Shown here: positions 44,456-53,104 of the stretch, one piece after another
How the letters are laid out: each line of letters begins with the position of its first letter
Position numbering within the stretch: the first letter of the stretch is position 1
Assembly (NCBI RefSeq): GCF_000325705.1
Contig: NC_019904.1
Location: forward strand, 3,350,001-3,414,000
Length of the DNA: 64,000 bases
DNA from: Echinicola vietnamensis DSM 17526
Lineage (GTDB): Bacteria; Bacteroidota; Bacteroidia; Cytophagales; Cyclobacteriaceae
Direction of reading: 5' to 3'
Translations under genes and position numbers: made by a program
Notes under the pieces: model-generated
Database searches by the model: none
Told to the model about the DNA's origin: nothing
What the model saw: the letters and a program-made list of their open reading frames with translations, nothing else

Positions 44456-45802
44456 ATGATGAGAAAATTTTTTACTGCAGTAGTTTTCAGTTGCGGTTTT
44501 TTGGGTGCATTGCATGCACAGGATATTGCTTCTATGTCGTTGGAGGAGTGTATCCAGATCGGACTCGAAAATAATTTGGAGCTGCAGCGGAGTCTGCTTA
44601 ACCAAACGAATAATGAAACCAATCTAAAGGAAGCAAAGCTTAGAAGGTATCCTTCCCTGTCTGCTTCTTCTTCCTATCGATATAACTGGGGTAGGTCCAT
44701 TAACCCGGTCACCTCAGTGGCCTCTTTGGTGGATTTTGGTAGTGCAGGATTGAATGCATCCACCAACATGACCTTATATGCCGGTGGACAGATCAATAAT
44801 TCCATTCAGCAGGCAAAAACAGACCTAGAGGTTGGCGAAAAGAATGTGGAGGCTGCCAGGAATAATATTACGCTAAACATTGTCAATTTATTTGTCAATG
44901 TAGTCTTCGCAAAGGAACAAGTAAACGTGGCCGAATCCCAATTAGAGGTGACCAGCCAACAGTTTGAAAGGACTCAAAAGCTCGTGGAAGCAGGGGCATT
45001 GCCGCTGTCCGATCAGTTGGATCTGGAAGCTCAAAATGCGACCAGTGCCATGGAGCTCACCAACGCGAAGAACAACCTGCGATTGGCTAAACTGAACCTT
45101 TCCCAAGCGATGCAATTACCATTCGAAGAGGAGTTTGATGTGGCTGTTCCAGAGCTGGAAGCAGAAAACTATATGATCAGCAATGACGATGTTGATGAGA
45201 TTTTTTCCATAGCCGTCACGTTGATGCCTGAAATTGAAGCTGCCGAGCTGGGGATGGAAAGTGCTGAATATGGTGTAAAGATCGCCAAAGGTGGTTTGTT
45301 GCCCACTTTGGGATTAGGAGGAAGCATTGGGACTAATTACACCGATAATTTTGAGGATCCGCAAACGGGAGAACCACGGCCTTTTAAAGATCAGTTAAGT
45401 CTTAATTTAAATGAAGGCCTGGGGGTAAGTCTTAATGTTCCTATTTTTAACAACGGTAGTAACAGGGCTAGTTTACAGCGAGCAAGAGTGCAGAAGTACC
45501 TTAGTGAAATATCCGTTCAAGAGGCACGGAACCAACTGAGGCAAGATATCGAAACGGCTTATACCAATGCAGTGGCCTCTCGCCAATCATACGAGTCCTC
45601 CACGGTGCGGGTCTCGTCGCTGGAGGAAGCCTTCCGAATGGCCCAAAAGCGCTTTGAAGTAGGGGTGATCAATGCGGTGGATTTTCAAGTGGCACAAAAC
45701 AACCTTTTTAATGCTCAGGCAGATTTACTGCAAGCAAAATATGAATATATTTTCAGGGTAAAGGTATTGGACTTTTACTTGGGCAATCCCCTAACATTAT
45801 AA
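44456..45802 (+). CDS. TolC-family outer-membrane efflux protein
   Basis: A 448-residue outer-membrane factor. A signal peptide (1-22, ending LHA) precedes the family start MSLEECIQIGLENNLEL, and two repeated coiled-coil/strand halves follow with NITLNIVNLFVNVVFA and QLRQDIETAYTNAVA. The trimer forms the outer-membrane duct of tripartite pumps or type I secretion. ATG at 44456 or three bases later both work. The partner adaptor follows 11 bp downstream; no inner-membrane pump is present before the terminator. Confidence 0.92.
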   Translation: MMRKFFTAVVFSCGFLGALHAQDIASMSLEECIQIGLENNLELQRSLLNQTNNETNLKEAKLRRYPSLSASSSYRYNWGRSINPVTSVASLVDFGSAGLNASTNMTLYAGGQINNSIQQAKTDLEVGEKNVEAARNNITLNIVNLFVNVVFAKEQVNVAESQLEVTSQQFERTQKLVEAGALPLSDQLDLEAQNATSAMELTNAKNNLRLAKLNLSQAMQLPFEEEFDVAVPELEAENYMISNDDVDEIFSIAVTLMPEIEAAELGMESAEYGVKIAKGGLLPTLGLGGSIGTNYTDNFEDPQTGEPRPFKDQLSLNLNEGLGVSLNVPIFNNGSNRASLQRARVQKYLSEISVQEARNQLRQDIETAYTNAVASRQSYESSTVRVSSLEEAFRMAQKRFEVGVINAVDFQVAQNNLFNAQADLLQAKYEYIFRVKVLDFYLGNPLTL

Positions 45803-45813
45803 CACGAAGAACC

Positions 45814-47100
45814 ATGGCTAAGAAGAAATCAAACAAATTAATTTACATTTTGGGCGGAGTCGCAGGGGTGTTAATACTTTTTATCATCATTGGAAGGGCC
45901 CTCGGGTGGGTAGGTGGAGCTGCAGAGACGGAAGTAGAAACCACCAAGGCCTCCAAGAAGACCATCGTAGAAAAAGTCAGTGCCTCTGGGGTGATCGAAC
46001 CTGAGACAGAGGTGAAATTGAGCCCGGACGTAGCGGGTGAGATCATTGAATTGAACATCAGTGAAGGTGATTCTGTGAAGCAGAACGACTTATTGGTGAA
46101 AATTCGGCCTGACAACTTCATTTCTGCATTGGACAGGACACGGGCAAATCTAAACCAGCAAAAGGCAAATTTGGCCCAATCCCAGGCGGCATTGAAACGC
46201 TCGGAAGCCCTATTTGATCGGGCCAAGCTACAGTACGAGCGAAATAAGTCACTTTATGAATCCAACGTTATTTCTGATTCGGAGTTTGAGCAGGCCACCG
46301 CGGATTATGTTTCGGCTGAAAACGACCTAAAAGCTGCCCAGCAATCGGTGGAAGCTGCCGAATACGTGGTGAAAAGCTCACAAGCTTCCGTGGAGGAAGC
46401 TAATGAGAATTTGCGACTGACAAATGTGTTTGCTCCTACCGATGGGATAGTGTCCAAGCTCCTTGTAGAAAAAGGGGAAAGGGTAGTGGGTACCCAGCAA
46501 ATGGCCGGTACTGAAATGCTTCGAATTGCGGACTTGAGCGTGATGGAAGTCGTTGTGGATGTCAATGAAAATGATATTGTGAGAATATCTTTGGGGGACA
46601 CGACGATCATTGAAGTAGATGCTTATTCACATACCGGTGAGAAGTTTACAGGGGTGGTCACTTCCATTGCCAATTCGGCCAATGAAAAAGCGACACAGGA
46701 TGCGGTGACTGAATTTGAGGTGGAAATAAGGATCCTCAACGAATCCTATGAAAAATTGATTACCAAGGAAAACAGGTACCCCTTCAGACCCGGCATGACA
46801 GCCAGTGTGGAAATCATCACTGAGAAAAAAGCAGATGTGTTATCGGTACCGTTGGCGGCAGTGACTACCAGGGATGATATTCGGGTAGATTCCACCAATG
46901 CGGAGAGTGATCTACAAGAAATTATTTTCATGTCCGAAGGAAACAAAGCTCATCTTACCCGTGTCAAAACGGGAATCTCAGATTTTGAAAATATTGAAAT
47001 ACTAGAGGGGATCAAAGAAGGAGAAGAGTTGGTGTCAGGGCCGTACTTTGTGGTGAGCAAACAGTTGGAAGACGGGGATCTGATCAAGAAGACCAATTGA
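45814..47100 (+). CDS. Periplasmic adaptor (membrane fusion) subunit of an efflux pump
   Basis: A 428-residue membrane-fusion protein. A single N-terminal TM anchor (about 9-29) is followed by the lipoyl/barrel-sandwich domain (VSASGVIEPETEVKLSPDVAGEI), a long alpha-hairpin (about 100-200, with ANLNQQKANLAQSQAALKRS), the second lipoyl half (TDGIVSKLLVEKGERVVG), and beta-barrel and membrane-proximal domains. It bridges an inner-membrane pump and the TolC protein encoded just upstream. This organisation is typical of MacA-like adaptors, normally followed by MacB, but here transcription ends at a strong hairpin. Confidence 0.92.
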   Translation: MAKKKSNKLIYILGGVAGVLILFIIIGRALGWVGGAAETEVETTKASKKTIVEKVSASGVIEPETEVKLSPDVAGEIIELNISEGDSVKQNDLLVKIRPDNFISALDRTRANLNQQKANLAQSQAALKRSEALFDRAKLQYERNKSLYESNVISDSEFEQATADYVSAENDLKAAQQSVEAAEYVVKSSQASVEEANENLRLTNVFAPTDGIVSKLLVEKGERVVGTQQMAGTEMLRIADLSVMEVVVDVNENDIVRISLGDTTIIEVDAYSHTGEKFTGVVTSIANSANEKATQDAVTEFEVEIRILNESYEKLITKENRYPFRPGMTASVEIITEKKADVLSVPLAAVTTRDDIRVDSTNAESDLQEIIFMSEGNKAHLTRVKTGISDFENIEILEGIKEGEELVSGPYFVVSKQLEDGDLIKKTN

Positions 47101-47175
47101 TGAAAGGCGTTTTGTACGACGCTTGTGTTGAACTAACTGACTTATTGTTAAGGCAAAACAAAAATGAGCAATAAA

Positions 47176-47211
47176 GAGGGCCTTGGAGGGAATAGCTTCC
47201 AAGGCCTTTTT
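47176..47211 (+). terminator. Rho-independent terminator after the adaptor gene
   Basis: GGCCTTGGA (47179-47187) pairs perfectly with TCCAAGGCC (47198-47206), extended outward by A-T and G-T pairs, and is followed directly by TTTTT (47207-47211). It lies about 75 bp after the adaptor stop and closes the serine dehydratase/TolC/adaptor unit. Confidence 0.9.
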
Positions 47212-47360
47212 ATGGTTTATCCCTAACCAAGCTTAGATGTAGGTTAAAGACGAAAATGGGGGGTGGAAAAGCACGAAGTCAGTAGTTGTGCCTCATTCAT
47301 AGGATTAGCCCTGAGTGAAGCCCATGATGATATCCTCCAAGAATAGGACGTGATCATACT

Positions 47361-48230
47361 TTACAGCAACTTAACCAAGTTCGTATCTACCAATGTGTCT
47401 AAAGAAACCTTGGTGTCTATGAGTCCAAGTTCCCTTAAAATGTCCATGGTGTTATCCAGTGTAGATTTTTCCATTTCAGCTTGTGTAGCCCAAGTGGTTT
47501 GTGCTAACCATTCCTTTACATCTGGTTCTTGGAGTTGGTAGGTCTTGCTTAGCATTGAGGGCAATTGTGGGGTTGCTTTCAGTTTTTTGGACTGTGCATA
47601 AAGCTTGGAGAGAAGTTGAGGGATAATTTCACCATGCTCTTTCAGGAGTTTTTCATGCGCCACGATGACAAAACAGGGCCAAGGGGTAGGGATTTCATCA
47701 ATTTTTCTAAACTGACCGCTATCTACCAATGGCTTGGTGGTGAATTTTTCCCAGAGAAAACCCTTAGGCTCCTGATTTGAGAAAGCAGCTAAGGCACCCT
47801 CCATATTTCCGACGACGTCAAACTGAAGGGTTTCGGGGTTCCAGCCGTTGTTTTTGGCCAGCAAATAGGTCATCAAATGCGAGCCAGAACCGTACCGGCT
47901 GATAAGAAATGGTGCTTCTTCGAGGTCACTGATACGTTGCACGGTAGATTTAGCGGGGACATGAATCCCCCAAGTAAGCGGAGAAAGCACATGATAACCG
48001 ATGATTTTTCCAGGATTATCCTCAATCTTATCTTTGATAAAACTTTCTGTCAAAAGAATGGCAATGTCTGTTTTTTCTTCTTTGAGGGCCATGTTCATGG
48101 CGCCAGAACCTTTGGATTCGTCCTTCCATTCCAAGGTATATCCAGCAGCTTTAAAAGGTTGTTCTTCCACGAGCTTTAGCCAAGGGAAATTAAAGTGTTC
48201 CGGGACACCGGTTATTTTGATCGTTTTCAT
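47361..48230 (-). CDS. PBP2-like substrate-binding protein, Ca3427 type, cytoplasmic
   Basis: A 289-residue type 2 periplasmic-binding-protein fold without any signal peptide. The start MKTIKITGVPEHFNFPWLK and the blocks DIAILLTESFI, ISRYGSGSHLM and TPWPCFVIVAHE resemble the Ca3427-like PBP2 group, related to the NMT1/THI5/SsuA ligand-binding family. Because it lacks export signals it is probably a cytosolic binding protein or an enzyme on this fold, as THI5 is. It is the last of three minus-strand genes (deaminase, hydrolase, this gene; 48-bp gap). Ligand unknown. Confidence 0.75.
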   Translation of the reverse strand: MKTIKITGVPEHFNFPWLKLVEEQPFKAAGYTLEWKDESKGSGAMNMALKEEKTDIAILLTESFIKDKIEDNPGKIIGYHVLSPLTWGIHVPAKSTVQRISDLEEAPFLISRYGSGSHLMTYLLAKNNGWNPETLQFDVVGNMEGALAAFSNQEPKGFLWEKFTTKPLVDSGQFRKIDEIPTPWPCFVIVAHEKLLKEHGEIIPQLLSKLYAQSKKLKATPQLPSMLSKTYQLQEPDVKEWLAQTTWATQAEMEKSTLDNTMDILRELGLIDTKVSLDTLVDTNLVKLL

Positions 48231-48278
48231 AGTTCAAAGATAAAAAGCAATTTTGATTTGGGAGGTGGGAGATAAAAT

Positions 48279-49187
48279 TTAACTGTCATCCTGTTCGGTA
48301 TTCCTTCCGATCATTTTCAAAAAATAGTACAACCCATGTAAGTGATCGACATGGTCAGGTGCTGAATTTCCGGCATAAGCTATAATCTGAAGGTTGCCTT
48401 TTGCAGTTTTGCCCAGCTGCTGCATGCCCATGGGGCCCTGTTGGAGTTGTGGGGTGAGTTTCAGGGAAAGGGACCGAATGAGATAATCGGCACATTCGGT
48501 GGTACTGGCGTAGGTTCCCGGAAATACGGCACTGTGCGTAAAGATGAAATAGGTCTCACCTGCGATGGATGATTTTGCATAATCCACAAAAGGAAACAGG
48601 TCATTTTGGTCAATTTCACCCCCTGCTGCTAGAGGAGTGCCCTTGGGAACATAATCGGCATGCATGCCGTCCAAAAGGATAATCCCACGGATCTTGGCCT
48701 TGTTTTCACTTCTTAAAATACTTCGGATGGCACCGTATCCAGCACTCCACCCCGAAAGGTATACAGCCCGAATGGGCTTTTCTATGGCATTGGATGCAGA
48801 AAGGAGAAGTTGCTCTAGGATTTTGGCATCTGAAAACTGGTCAGCATATATCGAAGAACCACTTCCTAAGTTTAGCGTGATGGCAGCCCAACCCGGATGG
48901 TTATGGACGGCATAATTAGCCGCTTGGGGCGAGCCATGAAAATGGATCAATAGGTTAAGGGAATCAGGAGCATGTTGTGTAGGCATGAAGAATTTCACCG
49001 TGGAAGGCAAGAGGTTGTCCCATTCCTCATAAACTCCCGGGAATTTTTTTTCAGGGACGCGATGGTGCGGTCTGATATTTTCTGTCATTGGAGAAGGGTT
49101 CTGAGCGGCCATTTTTGGTTGCTGCCTTGCCCAAACCGTTAAATGAATGATCGTAAAACTCCAAAGGAAGATTACCGTTTTGATCAT
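48279..49187 (-). CDS. Exported alpha/beta-hydrolase-like protein
   Basis: A 302-residue serine-hydrolase-like protein. A signal peptide (about 1-21, VWA) is followed by an LLIHFHGSPQAANYAVHNH segment (oxyanion/HGGG-like region). The nucleophile elbow GWSAGYGA has Ser148, LLDGMHAD gives Asp173 as the likely acid, and the His is one of three in DHVDHLHGL (279-284). The fold resembles PHB-depolymerase or esterase-like hydrolases but no close family is recognised. I chose ATG at 49187, which overlaps the deaminase TGA (ATGA) and starts the signal peptide. Periplasmic; substrate unknown. Confidence 0.75.
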   Translation of the reverse strand: MIKTVIFLWSFTIIHLTVWARQQPKMAAQNPSPMTENIRPHHRVPEKKFPGVYEEWDNLLPSTVKFFMPTQHAPDSLNLLIHFHGSPQAANYAVHNHPGWAAITLNLGSGSSIYADQFSDAKILEQLLLSASNAIEKPIRAVYLSGWSAGYGAIRSILRSENKAKIRGIILLDGMHADYVPKGTPLAAGGEIDQNDLFPFVDYAKSSIAGETYFIFTHSAVFPGTYASTTECADYLIRSLSLKLTPQLQQGPMGMQQLGKTAKGNLQIIAYAGNSAPDHVDHLHGLYYFLKMIGRNTEQDDS

Positions 49188-49621
49188 TTGCCAATATCTT
49201 CGTTCCATAAATCAGGGTGGTCATGGATAAACTTTTTCATTAAATCAATACATGTCTGGTCATTTTTCACGATGATCTTCACTCCTCGGGATGCGAGTAA
49301 GTCTTCTTCGCCCTGAAAAGTAAGGTTTTCGCCGATAACGACTTGGGGTATTCCGTACAAGAGGATGGCTCCCGTACACATAGGGCAAGGGGAGAGCGTG
49401 GTGTAAAGGGTACTTTCTTGGTACACCTTGGCAGACAACCTGCCTGCATTTTCAAGCGCATCCATCTCACCATGGAGGATGGTACTGCCTTTTTGAATCC
49501 TCCTGTTATGTCCACGTCCAATGATGCTGCCTTTGTGCACGAGGACAGATCCAATGGGAATTCCTCCTTCTTCTAGCCCTTTTTGGGCTTCTCTGATAGC
49601 CTCTTGTAAGTGTTTGTCCAT
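49184..49621 (-). CDS. Fungal-type cytosine deaminase (small zinc deaminase)
   Basis: A 145-residue zinc nucleoside/nucleobase deaminase of the CDA fold. Zinc ligands are His50 (motif HGE, catalytic Glu52), Cys79 and Cys82 (PCPMC). From memory of yeast Fcy1, long stretches agree: LHGEMDALENAGRL, TLYTTLSPCPMCTGAI, YGIPQVVIGENLTF and the C-terminal DLWNEDIGK, which in yeast closes the active site. This contrasts with the amidohydrolase-type CodA used by most bacteria. It should convert cytosine to uracil (salvage) in the cytoplasm. An aminohydrolase for another base cannot be excluded. It is translationally coupled to the downstream hydrolase gene. Confidence 0.85.
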   Translation of the reverse strand: MDKHLQEAIREAQKGLEEGGIPIGSVLVHKGSIIGRGHNRRIQKGSTILHGEMDALENAGRLSAKVYQESTLYTTLSPCPMCTGAILLYGIPQVVIGENLTFQGEEDLLASRGVKIIVKNDQTCIDLMKKFIHDHPDLWNEDIGK

Positions 49622-49880
49622 AGTGAATGTATATTAAGGATACTCAATATACAATTTTATAGGTGTTACATCTTTGAAAAAAAAGAATGGGAATGACCTG
49701 TGCTCCTGAAAATAAAGAAATCCGATCCACAAAAGGCTTTTGATGCACTCGCTAAGGGGCGGTAGTGGGGTGAGTTTCGTGCCAACATGGTGTAAAATGG
49801 CGGATAATTGTAATACAATAAACATTTATTGCTAGATTTATACAATTAATACCATTATCACCTCGTTTGCTTTGTCTTAA

Positions 49881-51653
49881 ATGGAGTTTTCACTAAGTCC
49901 CTACTCACTCTCTTTACTGGTTTTTGCAGTAATCGTTTTGCTATTGGCAGTGTTTCTCTTTACGCGATTGAGTAAGGAGGTACGGTGGTTTGGGGCAATG
50001 ATGATCGCCGTGGCCATTTGGGCTGCCAGTGATGGGATAATGGTGGGAATGGACGATTTGGAAGCCATGTTATGGGTGGTGGATGTGGAGTATATCGGCA
50101 TTACCTTAGTTCCTGTCTTTTGGTTGCTTTTTGTGCTGAAGTTTGTAGGGAAAGAGGCTTGGCTTAACCCGAGGTGGATGGTTTGCCAGTTTATCTTTCC
50201 GGTCATTTCCATGGTAATGGTGTGGACCAATGGCCTTCACCATCTCCATTACCAAAGAGCAGAAGTGGTAGAAATAAATGGCCTTTTCGGGCTGCTTACA
50301 GCGAAAGGCCCGTGGTATATCATTCATACCAGTTATTTTTACCTAGCCATTGGCTATGGTGTTTACCTGTTGATCAAGCGGTATTTTAATACCAAAGGGA
50401 TTTACCAGAAGCAGACGTTAATCATACTTTTTGGGACGATGGTTCCTTGGATTGCCAATATTTTAGTGGTTTTTCAGGTAGAGCCGTTCAATGGAATAGA
50501 TCCCACACCACATGCTTTTATGGTAACGTGTCTGATTGTGTTTGGTGGTTTTCTCAAAGTGGGACTGTTTGATGTAAAACCCATCGCCCGTAACATTGTG
50601 GTGGAATCCATGCGGAATGGCATGTTGGTAATTGATGGTGAGCGTCGAATAGTAGATGTAAACCCTTGCTTTACCAAGCTTATCAATAAGAAGGCCGAGC
50701 ATGTTATCGGCTTACATGTAAGCCGCTTACCGTTTGAATGGCAGGACTGGGAACGGATATTGGAAAGTGAAGATGAACTGGCTGTGGAAAAGATGATCGT
50801 GGTGGACGGCGTGGAGCGATATTTTGAGGTGTCCAGCAAGATTTTGAAGGAAGGAGGTAGAAAATATCAGGGAAGGTTGATCCTTTTAAGGGATATCACC
50901 CAGTTTATCCATGATCAACAGCGTCTGGAACTTCAAGCCAAGGAGTTGATGGAGCTGAATGCAACCAAAGATCGGTTTTTATCCATTGTCTCACATGATT
51001 TGCGTAATCCAGTGCATTCCCTTTCCCAGTTTCTCGAGATGGTGGAATATGGGTGGGTCAAGGATGACGAGTTCCGGTCCATGCTGCCTTCTTTTTCCAA
51101 AAACTTGAAAGATGTTTCCAGCTTCATGGAGAATTTGCTGGAGTGGGCACAGACCCAATTGAAGGGCGAGTCCGTTGAAGCGGTAAAAATAGATCTCGAG
51201 GAAGAAGTGGAAGCGGTGGTTGCATTGTTTAAAAATCACCTGGATACCAAAGGTGTACAGCTAAAAATAATCGCAGGGGCCCCAACCTATGCTTTTGGAG
51301 ATTTAAATATGATGAGGCTAGTGATCCGGAACCTTATCAGCAATGCGATAAAATTCTGCCATAAAGGGGATGAAATTATCGTGAAATTGATTTCAAAGGG
51401 ATCCGAAATAGAAGTGATCGTGGAAGATACAGGAGTGGGGATCTCCAAGGAAAATGTAGATAAGATATTTTCAAGCAGTTTTTTTACCACTACCGGTACC
51501 CAAAATGAAAAAGGTACTGGTTTAGGGTTATTGCTTTGTAAGGATTTTGTAGAGAAAAATGACGGGGAAATTGGTGTAGAAAGCGAGCTAGGGAAAGGTA
51601 CCCGCTTTCATTTTACCATTCCACAGTTTGAGCCCAAGATGGCATCTTCGTAG
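49881..51653 (+). CDS. Sensor histidine kinase with N-terminal 7TM and PAS domains
   Basis: A 590-residue membrane kinase. Residues 1-225 carry seven hydrophobic segments of the histidine-kinase N-terminal 7TM type, a PAS domain follows (about 245-340, GMLVIDGERRIVDVNPCF), then HisKA with SIVSHDLRNPVHS (His372) and an HATPase with N box NLISNAIKFC, DTGVGIS and GTGLGLLLCKDF. It autophosphorylates in response to an unknown signal and should phosphorylate a separate regulator. No response-regulator gene is adjacent, so it is an orphan. It is divergent from the deaminase gene and convergent with the sugar transporter. Confidence 0.9.
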   Translation: MEFSLSPYSLSLLVFAVIVLLLAVFLFTRLSKEVRWFGAMMIAVAIWAASDGIMVGMDDLEAMLWVVDVEYIGITLVPVFWLLFVLKFVGKEAWLNPRWMVCQFIFPVISMVMVWTNGLHHLHYQRAEVVEINGLFGLLTAKGPWYIIHTSYFYLAIGYGVYLLIKRYFNTKGIYQKQTLIILFGTMVPWIANILVVFQVEPFNGIDPTPHAFMVTCLIVFGGFLKVGLFDVKPIARNIVVESMRNGMLVIDGERRIVDVNPCFTKLINKKAEHVIGLHVSRLPFEWQDWERILESEDELAVEKMIVVDGVERYFEVSSKILKEGGRKYQGRLILLRDITQFIHDQQRLELQAKELMELNATKDRFLSIVSHDLRNPVHSLSQFLEMVEYGWVKDDEFRSMLPSFSKNLKDVSSFMENLLEWAQTQLKGESVEAVKIDLEEEVEAVVALFKNHLDTKGVQLKIIAGAPTYAFGDLNMMRLVIRNLISNAIKFCHKGDEIIVKLISKGSEIEVIVEDTGVGISKENVDKIFSSSFFTTTGTQNEKGTGLGLLLCKDFVEKNDGEIGVESELGKGTRFHFTIPQFEPKMASS

Positions 51654-51683
51654 ACTTAAGGTTGGACCAGATGGGCTAGGGGG

Positions 51684-53039
51684 CTACGCTATGGCGCCAT
51701 CATCTTTGTCTTCCACAAAATAGGTCAGCATGGCTGCCAGGATCAAGAACAATCCTGCGGAGAAAAGAGCGTATATCGCCTGTCCGCCATATATATACCT
51801 TACGATCCACCCGCCGATAAAGCCGTTCAGGATTTGAGGAGCGGTGATAAAGAAATTGAATATTCCCATGTACACGCCCATTTTTTTTGCTGGAATCGAT
51901 CCGGCTAGGATCGCGTAGGGCATGGCAAGGATACTGGCCCAAGCGATTCCCACACCGATCATGGATAAATTCAATACCCATTTCATTTCCGGATCCGTGA
52001 CCCATAAAATGGAGATAAGCCCCGTTCCTCCTATCAGCAGGCAAATGGCGTGAGTCATTTTTCGTCCTATTTTGGCGGCAATTACCGGTAAGGTCATGGC
52101 AAAAAGTGCAGATACTAGGTTATAGACACCAAATATGACGCCTACATAATTTCCCGCTTCATTAAATTCCAGTGACGAACGATCTGAGCTGGGCAGTCCC
52201 CACACATGCTGAGCAAGGGCTGGCGTACTGAATACCCACATGGAAAATAGCGCAAACCACGAAAAGAATTGTACGAGGCCCAGTTGTTTCATGGTTTTGG
52301 GCATTTTGATAAAGTCGGTAAAAATACTGGATAGCCCCCTTTGGGCGTTTTTGTCAATTTTATGTGCTGACTTTTCCAGCTCGTCTGGTGGATACTCCGA
52401 GGTGCGCAAGACCGTCCAAAGGATAGAAGCCACCAAAATCGTGGCGCCAATAATAAACGCCCAAAGGACATTCTGAGGGACGATGCCCTCATTGGCCGTG
52501 GTGGGGATACTAAACCACTCGGTAAGGACATACGGCAACCATGATCCGATGACCGCGCCAAGACCAATAAGGAGGGTTTGGACGGCAAACCCCAGCGTTC
52601 GCTGATCCGTTGGAAGCTTGTCCGCAACCAAGGCCCTGAAGGGCTCCATGGCGACATTAAATGAAGCGTCCATGATCATGAGAAATCCTGCTCCCACCCA
52701 CAGTGCAGGAAGATACGCCACGAAAAGGGAAGCATTGGGCATTAGTACCAAGCCAATGGCGGCCAGCACAGCTCCTGCCAAAAAGTAGGGTCTTCGCCTT
52801 CCCAGTTTGGTCCACGTGCGGTCACTGTAATGGCCAATGATGGGCTGAATGATCATTCCGGTAATAGGTGCCACCAGCCAAAAAAGTGACAAATGTTCCA
52901 CATCTGCTCCAAAGGTCTGCAGGATCCGGCTGGCATTGGCGTTTTGTAGGGCAAATCCCATTTGGATACCTAGAAAGCCAAAACTCATGTTCCAGATTTG
53001 CCAAAAGCTTAATTTTTTCTTCTCAATTTGAGCTTGCAT
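51684..53039 (-). CDS. SLC45-like MFS transporter, probable alpha-glucoside importer
   Basis: A 451-residue, 12-TM major facilitator. The start FWQIWNMSFGFLGIQMGFALQ and the loop TKLGRRRPYFLAG match the SLC45/GPH-like sucrose/maltose group (RWGRRRPF motif), not the sugar porter family of the fructan locus. It is the downstream partner (65-bp gap, same strand) of a GH31 alpha-glucosidase gene, so maltose, isomaltose or other short alpha-glucosides are the likely cargo, taken up by proton symport. The substrate is inferred from context. Confidence 0.85.
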   Translation of the reverse strand: MQAQIEKKKLSFWQIWNMSFGFLGIQMGFALQNANASRILQTFGADVEHLSLFWLVAPITGMIIQPIIGHYSDRTWTKLGRRRPYFLAGAVLAAIGLVLMPNASLFVAYLPALWVGAGFLMIMDASFNVAMEPFRALVADKLPTDQRTLGFAVQTLLIGLGAVIGSWLPYVLTEWFSIPTTANEGIVPQNVLWAFIIGATILVASILWTVLRTSEYPPDELEKSAHKIDKNAQRGLSSIFTDFIKMPKTMKQLGLVQFFSWFALFSMWVFSTPALAQHVWGLPSSDRSSLEFNEAGNYVGVIFGVYNLVSALFAMTLPVIAAKIGRKMTHAICLLIGGTGLISILWVTDPEMKWVLNLSMIGVGIAWASILAMPYAILAGSIPAKKMGVYMGIFNFFITAPQILNGFIGGWIVRYIYGGQAIYALFSAGLFLILAAMLTYFVEDKDDGAIA

Positions 53040-53104
53040 TGATCGGTTATGTTGGGGTTAAGGATTGATGGGGAAAGTTAGAAAGTGAATTTTCCTAAAT
53101 GAAC

